Shown here piece by piece: positions 18,710 to 30,787 of a DNA stretch of 63,395 bases. The stretch spans positions 1 through 63,395 of the forward strand of contig JANLFK010000017.1 in assembly GCA_024655945.1 (NCBI GenBank), read 5' to 3'. Position numbers and translations under genes: made by a program. Source of the stretch: a candidate division KSB1 bacterium. Lineage in GTDB: Bacteria; Zhuqueibacterota; Zhuqueibacteria; JANLFK01; Oleimicrobiaceae. Each line of letters begins with the position of its first letter. Position 1 is the stretch's first letter. Under the pieces are notes generated by a model. It saw nothing but the letters and a program-made list of their open reading frames with translations, made no database searches and was not told the DNA's origin.

Positions 18710-18738
18710 AAGATAGGAAACAATCCCCACATTGTCAA
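18710..18738 (-). promoter_or_regulatory. sigma-70-type promoter of the sugar ABC ATPase gene
   Basis: TTGACA (18733-18738) and TATCTT (18710-18715) with a 17-nt spacer on the minus strand, preceded by ATGC as at other promoters here. It lies between the folC stop and the ABC ATPase start. Confidence 0.72.
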
Positions 18739-18845
18739 GCATTTTGTTTCGCGGCCTTAACAATCTCCACCCAGCCGCGTTCGCGCTGCCGGTATCTTCT
18801 CCTGTCCCGCACGAGGATCACCCGCTCCGCCTGGCCCTGTTACGC

Positions 18846-20156
18846 TCAGTGCCCTTGCTCTACAGCTGCCAGTACCTCTCCCACCGTGTAGTGGGAGCCT
18901 GTGCAAAGCACCAGGTCTTCGGCATTTGCCAGGCGACGAGCAAGTGCCACCCCTGCCCAAGGCGAGTCGGCCTCATGCGTGTACACGCCGTGGGCCCGAA
19001 AGGCCGCCGCCAGCTCTGGACCAGGCAGGGCGCGGCTGGTCGCCGGGGCCACGGCAATTGCCACGGAGACAACAGGCGCGATGGCAGCCACCATCGCCTG
19101 ATAGTCCTTGTCGCGCATGACCCCCATTACCACCAGCAGGCGCCGGAAGGCGAACAATCCCAGCGCCGAGGCTATGCAGCGCATGGCCGCGGGGTTGTGC
19201 GCCACGTCAACGAGCGTTGTTGGGCGCTCGGCAATCTTCTGCAGTCTGCCCGGCCAGCGCATGCCCTCCAGGCCAGTGCGAATGGCTGAAGCGGTAATCC
19301 GTGGTTCCTGGCGCGAAAGGTAGTGGGCAGCGCTCACCGCCAACGCGCAGTTGCTCAGCTGATGCTCGCCCACCAGCGGGCTGCGCAACCCTCGGAAGGC
19401 CACCTGTTCATTCACCAGCGAGAAAGTGGTTACCTCCTGCCCCAGTTCCACGTCGGTCACGCGGAAGAGCTCGCTCACGGTGTGGAAAGGCGCCCTCCGC
19501 GAGGCCGCCACCGTACGCAGCACCCCCAGCGCTTCGGGATGGGCCGCAGAGGTCAGGCACGGCACGCCCGGCTTGATGATGCCCGCCTTCTCTTGGGCTA
19601 TGTCTCTCACTGTCGCGCCCAAATGTTCCACATGGTCCAGGTCAATGCTCGTGATCAGGCTCAGCAAAGGGCGAAGCACGTTGGTGGCATCGAGCCTGCC
19701 CCCGAGGCCCACCTCCACGACCGCCACATCCACCTGACGTTCGGCAAAGTAGAGGAAGGCCATGGCGGTGATGGCCTCAAAAAACGTGGCACCTAACTCC
19801 TCCACCAGGGGGCGAACGCGCGCGACAAGCTCCACAAACTCCTCGCAGGCAATAGGCGCGCCGTCGATGGCAATGCGCTGCTCGGGTCGCACCAGGTGCG
19901 GGGAAGTATACAGGCCCGTGCGCAGCCCCGCCTTTCTCAGAATGGAGGCCAAAGCTGCCGCGGTCGACCCCTTGCCATTAGTGCCGGCCACGTGCACGCT
20001 GGCAAAGCGCCGCTGCGGCTCGCCAAGGCGTGCGAGCAGTGCCTCGATACGCTCCAGCCCCAGACGCATGCCGAAGCGATGCAAACCGAACAGGTACTCA
20101 ATGAGCTCCTGGCGGCGTCTGTCCTGACGTCCTTCGAAGGGAATTCTCTCCCCCAT
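18846..20156 (-). CDS. folC: bifunctional folylpolyglutamate/dihydrofolate synthase
   Basis: 436 aa. It adds glutamate to (dihydro)folate using ATP in the cytoplasm. The Mur-ligase-type P-loop AGTNGKGSTAA is at about 57-67. The downstream motifs EVGLGGRLDATNV and SIDLDHVEHLGATVRDIA match the family, as does the C-terminal VDVAHNPAAM. Length is standard. The gene starts 3 nt after the stop of the propeller protein gene (20160), so it is likely the last gene of the long recA-to-folC transcript. Its 3' end lies about 110 nt before the next promoter. Confidence 0.93.
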   Translation of the reverse strand: MGERIPFEGRQDRRRQELIEYLFGLHRFGMRLGLERIEALLARLGEPQRRFASVHVAGTNGKGSTAAALASILRKAGLRTGLYTSPHLVRPEQRIAIDGAPIACEEFVELVARVRPLVEELGATFFEAITAMAFLYFAERQVDVAVVEVGLGGRLDATNVLRPLLSLITSIDLDHVEHLGATVRDIAQEKAGIIKPGVPCLTSAAHPEALGVLRTVAASRRAPFHTVSELFRVTDVELGQEVTTFSLVNEQVAFRGLRSPLVGEHQLSNCALAVSAAHYLSRQEPRITASAIRTGLEGMRWPGRLQKIAERPTTLVDVAHNPAAMRCIASALGLFAFRRLLVVMGVMRDKDYQAMVAAIAPVVSVAIAVAPATSRALPGPELAAAFRAHGVYTHEADSPWAGVALARRLANAEDLVLCTGSHYTVGEVLAAVEQGH

Positions 20157-20159
20157 GGG

Positions 20160-21833
20160 TTAGTCGATCCTGTGCGGGCTGTTCCAATAGAAACGGGTGA
20201 GACCGTTGCGCGTGCCGAACCACACATAGTCACCATCAAGGCAGATGGAGAACACTTCGTTGCTGGGCAGGCCGTCCTCCACGGTGAACAGGCGCCAGCG
20301 CTTGTGCTTGCGGTCGTACTTGAGCACGCCCTTGTCCGTGCTGGCCCAGACGGTGCTGGTGTCGGCAGCGATGCGATTGACGCGCGCACCGGTATGTACC
20401 AGGCGGGCAGGCGGGCGCATCCAAGTGCGGGTGTGCATGTCAAAGGCCTCGATGGACTCTGTCGTGCCGAACCAGACCTCGTTGCCGCAGCTTGTCACTG
20501 CCGTCACCGTGCAATTGACAGGCCCCTCCGGCGCGTTGTAGAAGCCTCCAGAGTCGCGGGCGCAGTCATAGACGTAGATGCCGTACTCGGTCCCCATCCA
20601 CATGAGGTTGTGGGTGCGTTCCAGGTCGTAGACCGGGACGTCCCCTAGGGCCGGCCACTGCACCAGTTGCGCAACCAGCGAATCCGTGCGCAGAGTGGCA
20701 CGCACCAGGCGGGTCACCCCACGTTGCGTGGCCGCCCACACATAGAGCGAGTCTACCAGCACATCGTTCACCCACTCGTCTGGCAAGAGCTCCGTCTTGC
20801 CGAAGGTCTTCCAGTACTGGCGCGCCCGCTCGAACCAGACGAGCCCTTGCTCGGTGCCAAGCCATACCTCGCGGTCGTACAGGGCGATGGCCCGCACCCG
20901 GGCGCTCCGGAAACCAGTCAAGAGGCGCGGCTCGTAGTAGAGCCAGGAGTCCGCCCCATCCCAGGCGGTGACCCCGGAAATCTGCTCTTCGTCTGGACCA
21001 CCGATCCAGAATTCGTTGCCGCGTCGGGCGACGATCCTGGCGTCCCGTTGGCAGAGGCCCAAGGGGAGCATGGTGAGGCGGTAGCTTTTCAGGTCGCCCT
21101 TGCCGGCGCCCAGGCCCCAGGAGCCGATCCACAGCAACTGCCACGGGTCAGTCGCCCAGCATGTGAGGGGGAACTGGCGGAGGTTGGTATCCTGCAGCGT
21201 TCCGCGGTCGTCGTAGAACAGGCCCACCTCGGCAAAGAAGTGGGGCAGCCTTTGACGCGGTGCCCTTCGCCCAAACCAGACCACCTCCTCAGGCGGTGGC
21301 GCCGCGCTGGGAGCAAATCCCGAAACGCTGCCCACAAAATGCTGCCCGTCTTCGGTCTCCAAGCAGACCCGGTCGCCCACAAAGCCAATGGAAAGGACTC
21401 TGTCCCCGCCGGCCACGCCCATCTCGTCGTAGAAGAAGTTCGACCACACCTGCGCCGCCGGCTGCAGGTAGGCCACGGAGACCCCAGTGGCGCACCAGAG
21501 CAGCCCGGTGGTAAAGTCATAGCCCACGCACAGCACGTTGTTGTCCGCCAAGCCGTTGCTCACCGTCCAGGGGTATTCCCACCGGCTGCGGAAGCGATCG
21601 AAGGGCGCCACGCCTCCGGTCGTGCCAAAATAGACGTGCTGATCACCCACTGCCGCGTCGTTGACGTAACGAAGCACCGAGTAGGTGACCCAGTCGCCCG
21701 GGGCATAGCTGGTGTTCGTGCCGCGGATTCGCACCTGCTGCGCACCAGCGGGCAGGCCTGGCAGCAGAAAAAACGCCCCCGCCGCGATGACGGCCCACCG
21801 GATGGGCGACTGCCGAAATACACAGGACCTCAT
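20160..21833 (-). CDS. secreted two-component-regulator-type beta-propeller protein
   Basis: 557 aa with a signal peptide (cleavage near LPAGAQQ). Repeats of the Reg_prop type are visible, for example 'SNGLADNNVLCVGYDF', 'VWLGTEQGLVWF', 'VWAATQRGVTRL' and 'EDGLPSNEVFSICLDGDYVW'. These blades normally form the periplasmic sensor of hybrid two-component kinases, but here they stand alone with no transmembrane or kinase part. It overlaps hflX as ATGA (21830-21833), implying translational coupling, although no functional link is obvious. Confidence 0.75.
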   Translation of the reverse strand: MRSCVFRQSPIRWAVIAAGAFFLLPGLPAGAQQVRIRGTNTSYAPGDWVTYSVLRYVNDAAVGDQHVYFGTTGGVAPFDRFRSRWEYPWTVSNGLADNNVLCVGYDFTTGLLWCATGVSVAYLQPAAQVWSNFFYDEMGVAGGDRVLSIGFVGDRVCLETEDGQHFVGSVSGFAPSAAPPPEEVVWFGRRAPRQRLPHFFAEVGLFYDDRGTLQDTNLRQFPLTCWATDPWQLLWIGSWGLGAGKGDLKSYRLTMLPLGLCQRDARIVARRGNEFWIGGPDEEQISGVTAWDGADSWLYYEPRLLTGFRSARVRAIALYDREVWLGTEQGLVWFERARQYWKTFGKTELLPDEWVNDVLVDSLYVWAATQRGVTRLVRATLRTDSLVAQLVQWPALGDVPVYDLERTHNLMWMGTEYGIYVYDCARDSGGFYNAPEGPVNCTVTAVTSCGNEVWFGTTESIEAFDMHTRTWMRPPARLVHTGARVNRIAADTSTVWASTDKGVLKYDRKHKRWRLFTVEDGLPSNEVFSICLDGDYVWFGTRNGLTRFYWNSPHRID

Positions 21834-23149
21834 GAGTCTTCTTCTCCCTTCGAAGAGTACTCCTCAGTGGCTCGGCCCCAGCCGTGCGCCAGCCGACGAA
21901 TTCTCTCCAGGCTCGCTCGGGTGGCCCGTGCCTTCACCAGCACCTGCCCATCCTGGTAATCCGCCTCCAGCACCTCGGCTAGGGCATAGAGCTTTGCCAC
22001 GAGCCGACTATCCTTCGCGGGAACCTGCAGCTCGAAGTCGATGAGCCTCTGCTCAGCGAAGCGCAGGATTTCCTCCCGCAGGCGCTCCATGAAAATGCCC
22101 CGGGTGGCAGACACTGCGATGCTGGGACGGTGTGTCTCCAGCAGACCAGGAAGGAGGCCAGTGTCCGTGAGACGATCCACCTTGTTGAAAACGGTCAAGA
22201 TGGGCCTGTCCAACACGTTGAGGGAACGGAGCACCTCCCGCACCGTGTCCATCTGCTCGGCCAGTTGGGGATGGCTCACATCCACCACGTGCACCAACAG
22301 GTCGGCAGCCATTGACTCCTGCAAAGTGCTCATAAACGAAGCCACCAGATGGTGGGGCAGTTTGCGGATGAATCCCACCGTGTCGATGAGCACCACGGTG
22401 CGCCGCCCGTCGCTGTCCATGACGCGCACCGTGGGGTCCAAGGTGGCGAAGAGGCGATCCTCCACCAGGACCTCGGCCCGCGTGAGCGCGTTGAGAATGG
22501 TGGACTTGCCCACGTTGGTGTAGCCGACGAGGGCTACCTGAAACAGCTCCTCGCGGTGCTTGCCGCGAATGGCTCGCTGGCGGTGAATCTTTTCAAGCTC
22601 CTGGCGCAGGAAGTTGATGCGCCGCCTGATCTGGCGCCGGTCGATCTCCAACTGGGTCTCCCCCGGTCCGCGCAGCCCGATGCCCCCCTCCTGGCGGGAG
22701 AGATGGGTCCACTGCCGGGTGAGTCGGGGCAGGAGGTACTCAAGCTGGGCCAGTTCCACCTGCGTCTTGGCTTCCCGGGTGCGCGCCCGCCGCGCGAAGA
22801 TGTCCAAAATCAACCCGCTGCGATCCACCACCCGCACACCACAGTCTCTCTCTATGTTGCGCACCTGCGCCGGGCTGAGATCGTCGTCAAACAGGATGAG
22901 GTTCGCCTGCTGCTGCTTGACCATGGCGCGCAGCTCCCTGACCTTGCCGCGGCCAATGAAGTAGGCGGGGTCGATCTCGCTGCGCTCCTGGAGCACTCTG
23001 CCCACCACCTCCGCCCCTGCCGTATCTGCCAACAAGGCCAGCTCGTCGAGAAACTCCTCGGCTGTCCAGCGATAGGTGGAGCGTGTGACCAATCCCACGA
23101 TGATGGCCCGCTCCCGTCGTGGGGGGGCATGTGTTACCAGACGGTTCAA
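21830..23149 (-). CDS. hflX: ribosome-associated GTPase HflX
   Basis: A 439-aa GTPase that in other bacteria splits stalled 70S ribosomes. The N-terminal HflX domain (GRGKVRELRAMVKQQ; FDDDLSPAQVRNIE) is followed by a coiled coil with RLTRQWTHLSRQEGGIGLRG and the G domain: G1 GYTNVGKSTILN, G3 DTVGFIRKLP, G4 NKVDRL. I choose TTG 23149, which overlaps the upstream stop as TTGA and has AGGAGG seven nt upstream. The much longer open frame runs back into the BatA-domain gene and is not HflX-like. Length then matches the family. Confidence 0.93.
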   Translation of the reverse strand: MNRLVTHAPPRRERAIIVGLVTRSTYRWTAEEFLDELALLADTAGAEVVGRVLQERSEIDPAYFIGRGKVRELRAMVKQQQANLILFDDDLSPAQVRNIERDCGVRVVDRSGLILDIFARRARTREAKTQVELAQLEYLLPRLTRQWTHLSRQEGGIGLRGPGETQLEIDRRQIRRRINFLRQELEKIHRQRAIRGKHREELFQVALVGYTNVGKSTILNALTRAEVLVEDRLFATLDPTVRVMDSDGRRTVVLIDTVGFIRKLPHHLVASFMSTLQESMAADLLVHVVDVSHPQLAEQMDTVREVLRSLNVLDRPILTVFNKVDRLTDTGLLPGLLETHRPSIAVSATRGIFMERLREEILRFAEQRLIDFELQVPAKDSRLVAKLYALAEVLEADYQDGQVLVKARATRASLERIRRLAHGWGRATEEYSSKGEEDS

Positions 23150-25242
23150 ACCCTCGCCTCCTGTGGAGGTTCGTCGATGACCTCGCCCTTCTCTCTGTAC
23201 AGCGCCATCTCGGCAATCATGAGGCCGAGTGCCAACAAGGCCAACGGCCGCCACAACTCCCTGCCCAGCCTCGCCTCCTGCACGCTGCTCGCCACATCCT
23301 GTCCTTCGTCCACCCAGATGGCGGTGGGATAGCGCTCGCGGAACTGGGCAGCAGAGAGCGCCTGGAAACGCGACTCCTTTCCGTCCATGTTCACGGCAAC
23401 GCGTGTCAACTCGCTGTCGCCCGCAAAGAGGGAGTAGATGCCCGGCCGCCAGGTCTGGGTAAACTCCACCACGTAGCCGTTCTGACGGAATTCGGGCGCA
23501 AGGGCCAGCCTGGTGCCGTCTGGCGTCGCCAGCTCCAACTGCGCCTGGACCTGCTCCGGCGCCAGCCTCAGCACAATCGGCTGTCCCACCAGCACCTCGC
23601 TCTCCTGCGAGGTCTCCGGCTGAGAGAGCAGGCGCGCTGCCCGCGTCACCAAGGGAGCAAAGAGCGAGGTGACAGTGATGTTCGACCACTCCGGTTCGAA
23701 GCCGGAGGTGAAGACCAGCACACGACCTTTGTCCAGGCGCGCCTCGTAGAGGAACGGCTCCCCGGTGCCGAAGCGCATGATGACCTGACGATCCAAAGAG
23801 CCCCCCTGCGTGCGCAGGGCGATGTGAAAGCGCGGGGAACGCACCTGATGCTCTTTCTCGTCAAAAACCCCTTGGAAAAGCGCATGGCCGTAATCGATGT
23901 CCTCTAACTCGAAGGTCGGCGTGTCCTCTCCGAGCGCGCCCACCATTTCCGCGAACAGGGGCAGCCCGAGGGCTGACAGCAGCCGCTCGTTGAGCGCACG
24001 CAGATCTGTCTGCAGGCCGGGTACAATCATCAGACCCCCGCCCTGCTCGACGAAGCGGCGGAGCGTCAGAACGTCCTCAGCGCTGAGGAGCGGCGCATTG
24101 CACAAGACTATGACCTTGTACGCCGCCACAAGGTTTGCAGTCAGCCCCGCCTGTGGCCGCGCGGTGATCTGAAAGAAGGGGCGCTCGCTGCGCGCCGGAT
24201 TCAGGGCCAGCTGCAAACGCTCGGCGCCAGTCCCCTGGCCGATGAGCAACACAGGGCTGCTCTCCGGCACATGCAGCACAAAGAACCGCTCGTCGTCCAG
24301 CGGCAGCCCATCGTCTTCCACTACCACACTGCCACTGAGAAAACCGCTGCTCTGCGGCACAAAGTTCATCGTCACGGCGGTGGCTTCGCCTGCCTCCAGG
24401 CCGACGGTGGTCTGCGCGGCCCGCTTGCCATCCACAAAGAGCTGCAGCAGCCTATTCCGCTGCGGGGCGCTACCTGTGTTTCTCACCACCACCTGCACCT
24501 GCACGGGGCGCCCCTGCTCAACAATTCTGCTGACCAGCCGGACGCTCTCTACCGCCAAGTTCTGTGCCTGGTCCGCCTGCACCGGAAGTGCCACAATCGG
24601 CACCGCTAAGGTGTCGGGCTTGCCCTCGCCGAAGGCAGTGGCCTGGAAGTCAGAGGCCACGTAGATCTCCCTGCTCTGGTGGGCGGCAGCGCGCAACAGC
24701 TCCCGTGCCAGCCGCAGGGCTCCGTCTAAGTCCGTGGCCTCGCAGGAGGGCGCCTGCCGCGCAATGGCTTCGGCCAGCAGAGCCGAGTTGTTCAAAGGGC
24801 CGGCAGTTGCGAGCCGTGGGGGTGAGCCAGGCAGGACGAGCCACGCCTCGCTCCCCGGAGCCAGCAGGTTCGTCACTTGTAGCGCCCTGTCTGCAGCAAG
24901 CTCCTCTAGCGTCCTTCCGCCTTTTCCCCTTGCCATGCTGGCCGAATGGTCCAGCACAACCACTGCGGATGACGGCCCAGGCCGCAGATTGGCGCCAGCA
25001 AGGCGCACCGTCGGCCGCGCGAAGGCCAAAACCAGCGCCACGATGATCAGCGTGCGCAGCAGCAACAAGAGCACCTGGCGCAGTCTCAGGCGCCGCAACT
25101 TGCGTTGCTCCAGCTGTCGCAGAAAGACCAACGTGCTGAAAGGGATGGTCTTGGCCTTGTGGCGGGTGAGAAGGTGCACCAGCACCGGGATGGCCGCAGC
25201 CGCCAGGCCTATCAGAACCGTGGGATTGAGGAAAGACACCAT
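23146..25242 (-). CDS. BatA-domain membrane protein with von Willebrand factor A-like region
   Basis: 698 aa. The N-terminus is the double-transmembrane BatA domain (FLNPTVLIGLAAAAIPVLVH, then RLRQVLLLLLRTLIIVALVL). It is followed by a vWA-like domain with MIDAS-type DHSASM at about 98-103. A central region resembles an amidotransferase-like fold (YKVIVLCNAPLLSAEDVLTL). A final transmembrane helix (LALLALGLMIAEMAL) is near the C-terminus. Such proteins sit in the inner membrane and are often near MoxR/BatB-type genes, but none is adjacent here. The stop overlaps the hflX TTG start. Confidence 0.82.
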   Translation of the reverse strand: MVSFLNPTVLIGLAAAAIPVLVHLLTRHKAKTIPFSTLVFLRQLEQRKLRRLRLRQVLLLLLRTLIIVALVLAFARPTVRLAGANLRPGPSSAVVVLDHSASMARGKGGRTLEELAADRALQVTNLLAPGSEAWLVLPGSPPRLATAGPLNNSALLAEAIARQAPSCEATDLDGALRLARELLRAAAHQSREIYVASDFQATAFGEGKPDTLAVPIVALPVQADQAQNLAVESVRLVSRIVEQGRPVQVQVVVRNTGSAPQRNRLLQLFVDGKRAAQTTVGLEAGEATAVTMNFVPQSSGFLSGSVVVEDDGLPLDDERFFVLHVPESSPVLLIGQGTGAERLQLALNPARSERPFFQITARPQAGLTANLVAAYKVIVLCNAPLLSAEDVLTLRRFVEQGGGLMIVPGLQTDLRALNERLLSALGLPLFAEMVGALGEDTPTFELEDIDYGHALFQGVFDEKEHQVRSPRFHIALRTQGGSLDRQVIMRFGTGEPFLYEARLDKGRVLVFTSGFEPEWSNITVTSLFAPLVTRAARLLSQPETSQESEVLVGQPIVLRLAPEQVQAQLELATPDGTRLALAPEFRQNGYVVEFTQTWRPGIYSLFAGDSELTRVAVNMDGKESRFQALSAAQFRERYPTAIWVDEGQDVASSVQEARLGRELWRPLALLALGLMIAEMALYREKGEVIDEPPQEARV

Positions 25243-25314
25243 CGAGGCGTAATCACCTCGTCGTGAAAAGGAATACCCCCTTCCTCGCGCACACGACAGC
25301 GGGGAAGGTGCTGC

Positions 25315-25917
25315 TCATCGCCTTGACCCCTGACTGAGCCCCTCCTCGATCAGGTCGCACAGCGTGTGGATGATCACTCCGTGACACTCTTGAATGCGCG
25401 CCGCATCATGGCTGGGCACGGTGATGGCATAGTGGCAGCTCCCGGCGATTGTGCCGCCGCCTGAGCCCAAAAGGCCCACCGTGACGAGACCGTGCGCCTG
25501 GGCCCATTGCATGGCTTGCGCCACGTTGGCGGAGTTGCCACTGGTGCTGATGCCCACCAGCACGTCGCCCTTGGCACCAAACGCTGCAACTTGCCGCAGA
25601 AAGACCTGGTCGAATCCATAGTCGTTGCCCACCGCCGTAAGGATCGAGGTGTCGGTGCTGAGGGCCAGCACAGGGAGGGACTGCCGTTCCTTGCGGAAAC
25701 GACCGACCATTTCGGCAGCGAAATGCTGCGCATCGGCGGCACTGCCCCCGTTGCCACAGACCAGGATCTTGCTTTCGCGGCGGAGGGCATTGGTCATGAC
25801 CTCCGCAATTTCCGCCACCAGCTCTGCATAGTCGTCGGCAAGCTGCCGGATCAAGGCGGCGCTGGCGGCACACTGCTCCGCCACGCGTTGCACATGCTCA
25901 TGCCGAGGCCTTGGCAA
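25315..25917 (-). CDS. gmhA: SIS-domain phosphoheptose isomerase (GmhA-like)
   Basis: A 200-aa isomerase predicted to convert sedoheptulose 7-phosphate to D-glycero-D-manno-heptose 7-phosphate, the first step toward LPS heptose. The SIS core shows [20 protein letters not shown] and [14 protein letters not shown], and the active-site-type C-terminal helix shows [19 protein letters not shown]. The start is TTG 25917, preceded by GAGGAGAGGAC and 10 nt after the upstream stop. Other heptose genes are not in the window, so substrate assignment rests on the close match to GmhA motifs. Confidence 0.9.
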   Translation of the reverse strand: MPRPRHEHVQRVAEQCAASAALIRQLADDYAELVAEIAEVMTNALRRESKILVCGNGGSAADAQHFAAEMVGRFRKERQSLPVLALSTDTSILTAVGNDYGFDQVFLRQVAAFGAKGDVLVGISTSGNSANVAQAMQWAQAHGLVTVGLLGSGGGTIAGSCHYAITVPSHDAARIQECHGVIIHTLCDLIEEGLSQGSRR

Positions 25918-25927
25918 AGTCCTCTCC

Positions 25928-26719
25928 TCAGTGACCTCGCCAGAAGCGCCTCAGTCGACTGGCAAGGGATGCTGTGTGCACCTGCTCCATGGAGAGCGGC
26001 TCGACCTGCTCGACCTCCTCGCCGGCGAGTATCTGCCGCGGGTTCTCAACAAACAGACGGCTGGCAGCGTCCTTGCCCCACCTGCGCTCCACAAGGGCGT
26101 AGGTCTCCCGCAGCCGAGGGCGACGGGCACTAGCACCATGAGCATCGCTGGCAACCACGTGCACCAAGCGCGCGTCCAGGAGCTGCTCGGCGAGCCTTCG
26201 CGTCTCCGGGCCAAACACCCCTCGCAGGCTCCCGGAGTTAACCTGCAGGAGCACACCTCTTTCCACACACTTCTCGGCCAGCCCAGGGTCGCGGAGAATC
26301 GCCAAATTCCGCTCCGGGTGCGCCAGAATTGGTCTGTAACCCTCCATAATCAGATCGAAAAACTGCACCTCCGCAAATGGCGGAATATTCTCCATGGGAA
26401 ATTCCACTAAGAAGTACCGTCCGTTGCCGGCCAGCGTCAGGAAGTGCCGATCAAGGCGCATCTCGTGGCAGGCGTAGATTTCGGCTCCTAAATGCAAACG
26501 CAGCTTCAGCCCCTCTTGTTCCTTGATGCGGCACAGCTCGGCAAAGAGCTGGTTGAGCTCCGTTTCCCTGCCGACGTCGCCAGGCCCCAGGATGTGCGGT
26601 GTGGCCACCAGATCGGTGATGCCATCCTCCTCTGCCACAAGGAGCATCTGGCGGGCCTCCTCCCAGGAGGTTGCCCCGTCGTCAAAGCCAGGGAGGATAT
26701 GCGTGTGCAGGTCGATCAC
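25928..26719 (-). CDS. CpsB/YwqE-type PHP-domain tyrosine phosphatase
   Basis: A 263-aa metal-dependent phosphatase of the PHP superfamily. The metal-binding motif [14 protein letters not shown] opens the protein, with further ligands in TPHI, a mid-protein glutamate region and LAHPERN; SDAHG follows at about 190. Relatives dephosphorylate bacterial tyrosine kinases and regulate capsule or exopolysaccharide export. No kinase or export gene is nearby. It sits 10 nt before gmhA, so both may contribute to cell-surface sugars. Confidence 0.88.
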   Translation of the reverse strand: MIDLHTHILPGFDDGATSWEEARQMLLVAEEDGITDLVATPHILGPGDVGRETELNQLFAELCRIKEQEGLKLRLHLGAEIYACHEMRLDRHFLTLAGNGRYFLVEFPMENIPPFAEVQFFDLIMEGYRPILAHPERNLAILRDPGLAEKCVERGVLLQVNSGSLRGVFGPETRRLAEQLLDARLVHVVASDAHGASARRPRLRETYALVERRWGKDAASRLFVENPRQILAGEEVEQVEPLSMEQVHTASLASRLRRFWRGH

Positions 26720-26754
26720 GAGCGTCTTCCTTTGCCGGCCAGCTGCGGAGCCGG

Positions 26755-27330
26755 TCAGTACGGCTCGGCGAAGAGCTCAAAGTGCGCCTGGGGATGTTGA
26801 CAGGCCGGGCACTTTTCCGGTGCTTCCTTGCCCTCGTGAATGTAGCCGCAGTTGTTGCACTTCCAGCGCACTGGAGTATCGCGGCGAAACACGCGACCGC
26901 GCTCCACATTCTCGGCCAGCTTCAGGTAGCGACGCTCGTGCGCCACCTCCACCTCGGCGACCTTCCTGAAAGTTACGGCAATTTCCTGGAAGCCTTCTTC
27001 CTCTGCAACCCGGGCGAACTCTGGATACATGGTGCTGTGCTCGTAGCGTTCGCCTGCTGCCGCGGCACGCAGGTTCTCCAGCGTGCTCCCGATCACGCCG
27101 GCAGGAAAGGCGGCGGCAATCTCCACCTCGCCCCCCTGCAGGAACTTGAAGAAGCGCTTGGCGTGTTCCTTTTCGTTCTCCGCCGTCTCGAGGAAGATGT
27201 TGGAAATCTGCACGAACCCTTCCTTGAGCGCCTGAGAGGCGAAAAAGGTATAGCGGTTGCGCGCCTGCGACTCACCGGCAAAGGCGGTCAGCAGGTTACG
27301 CTCGGTCTTGGTTCCCTTCAGCTGTGGCAT
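26755..27330 (-). CDS. rbr: rubrerythrin
   Basis: A 191-aa cytoplasmic peroxide-reducing di-iron protein. The N-terminal ferritin-like domain has the paired motifs [26 protein letters not shown] and [13 protein letters not shown] that ligate the di-iron site. The C-terminus is a rubredoxin domain with [10 protein letters not shown] and [11 protein letters not shown] giving four cysteine iron ligands. Length is typical. It suggests an anaerobic or microaerophilic lifestyle, together with the ferredoxin-dependent oxidoreductase at 35.6-38.6 kb. Confidence 0.96.
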   Translation of the reverse strand: MPQLKGTKTERNLLTAFAGESQARNRYTFFASQALKEGFVQISNIFLETAENEKEHAKRFFKFLQGGEVEIAAAFPAGVIGSTLENLRAAAAGERYEHSTMYPEFARVAEEEGFQEIAVTFRKVAEVEVAHERRYLKLAENVERGRVFRRDTPVRWKCNNCGYIHEGKEAPEKCPACQHPQAHFELFAEPY

Positions 27331-27369
27331 ATCTCCTCCTATCCAAACTGAGTCGGACGCCTTCCCGCA

Positions 27370-28112
27370 CTATTCCCGCATATGGACGGCCTGCGCAAAA
27401 CGCCGCACCACGTTTGGGCTGTTGTCCCCTTCCAATACATTGCCGGTGACCACAAATGCCGCGCCGGCCTCCACTTTCGCGCGCGCCTCCTCGGGCGAGG
27501 TGATACCCCCGCCCACCACTACCGGCAGGGTGATGCAGGAACTCACAACCTTGATCATCTCCACCGGCACCGAATGCGCAGCACCCGAACCAGCCTCGAG
27601 GTAGACAAGCTTCATGCCTAAATATTCTGCGGCAAGTGCCGTGGCCGCAGCAATGTCCGGCTTGTGGCGCGGAATCGGGCGCGTATTGCTCATGTACTCC
27701 GCCGAGGTGGTCTGACCAGACTCGATGAGCAGGTACGCCGTGGGGATCGGCTCAATGCCGCAGGCTTTGACCAACGGTGCCGCCACTACTTGGTCGCCGA
27801 TGAGGTGTTCGGCGTTGCGCCCGCTGACCAGGGACATGAACAGGATAGCATCCGCGTGCGGACTGACCTGCCGCACCCCGCCCGGGAAGATGATGAGCGG
27901 GATGGTCAAGCGCCTCTTCAGTTCCTGCAGCAACTGCTCGAACGTGGGCCTGAGGAGCAGGCTGCCACCCACCAGCAGGGCGTCCACACCTGCTTCCTGG
28001 CAGAGCTCGGCGCGCGCTGCTGCCTGCACCACGTCCTCTTTGTCTGGATCAAAGAGCACCAAATACCCAGCCCCGCGCCGCTCGCGCGTCTGCAGCAGGT
28101 AGTCGTAGACCT

Positions 28113-28116
<4 letters not shown>
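27370..28116 (-). CDS. geranylgeranylglyceryl phosphate synthase family protein (bacterial group II)
   Basis: 248 aa. The TIM-barrel prenyltransferase family joins a polyprenyl diphosphate to sn-glycerol-1-phosphate, the first committed step of archaeal-type ether lipids. Visible motifs: LVLFDPDKE, GVDALLVGGS, LIIFPGGVRQVSPHADAILF, TAYLLIESGQTTSAEY, YLEAGSGA, VVGGGITSPEEA and VTGNVLEGD. GTG 28116 overlaps the alaS stop as GTGA and gives the usual VYDYLL start; a TTG at 28143 would add nine residues. It could alternatively be a PcrB-like heptaprenylglyceryl phosphate synthase, but the motifs fit the GGGPS group. Confidence 0.9.
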
Positions 28117-30752
<2,636 letters not shown>

Positions 30753-30787
30753 TAACGCCGTTGCAGCCTCCTCGTGTTATTGACTGG

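Noticed and set aside
22349-23332. Long plus-strand open frame opposite hflX and the BatA-domain gene
   Set aside because: It is the antisense of well-recognised GTPase coding sequence in GC-rich DNA and has no ribosome-binding site or recognisable motif.
23150-23689. 180-residue N-terminal extension of hflX
   Set aside because: It lies entirely inside the BatA-domain gene in another frame; the TTG at 23149 with AGGAGG gives the family-standard length.
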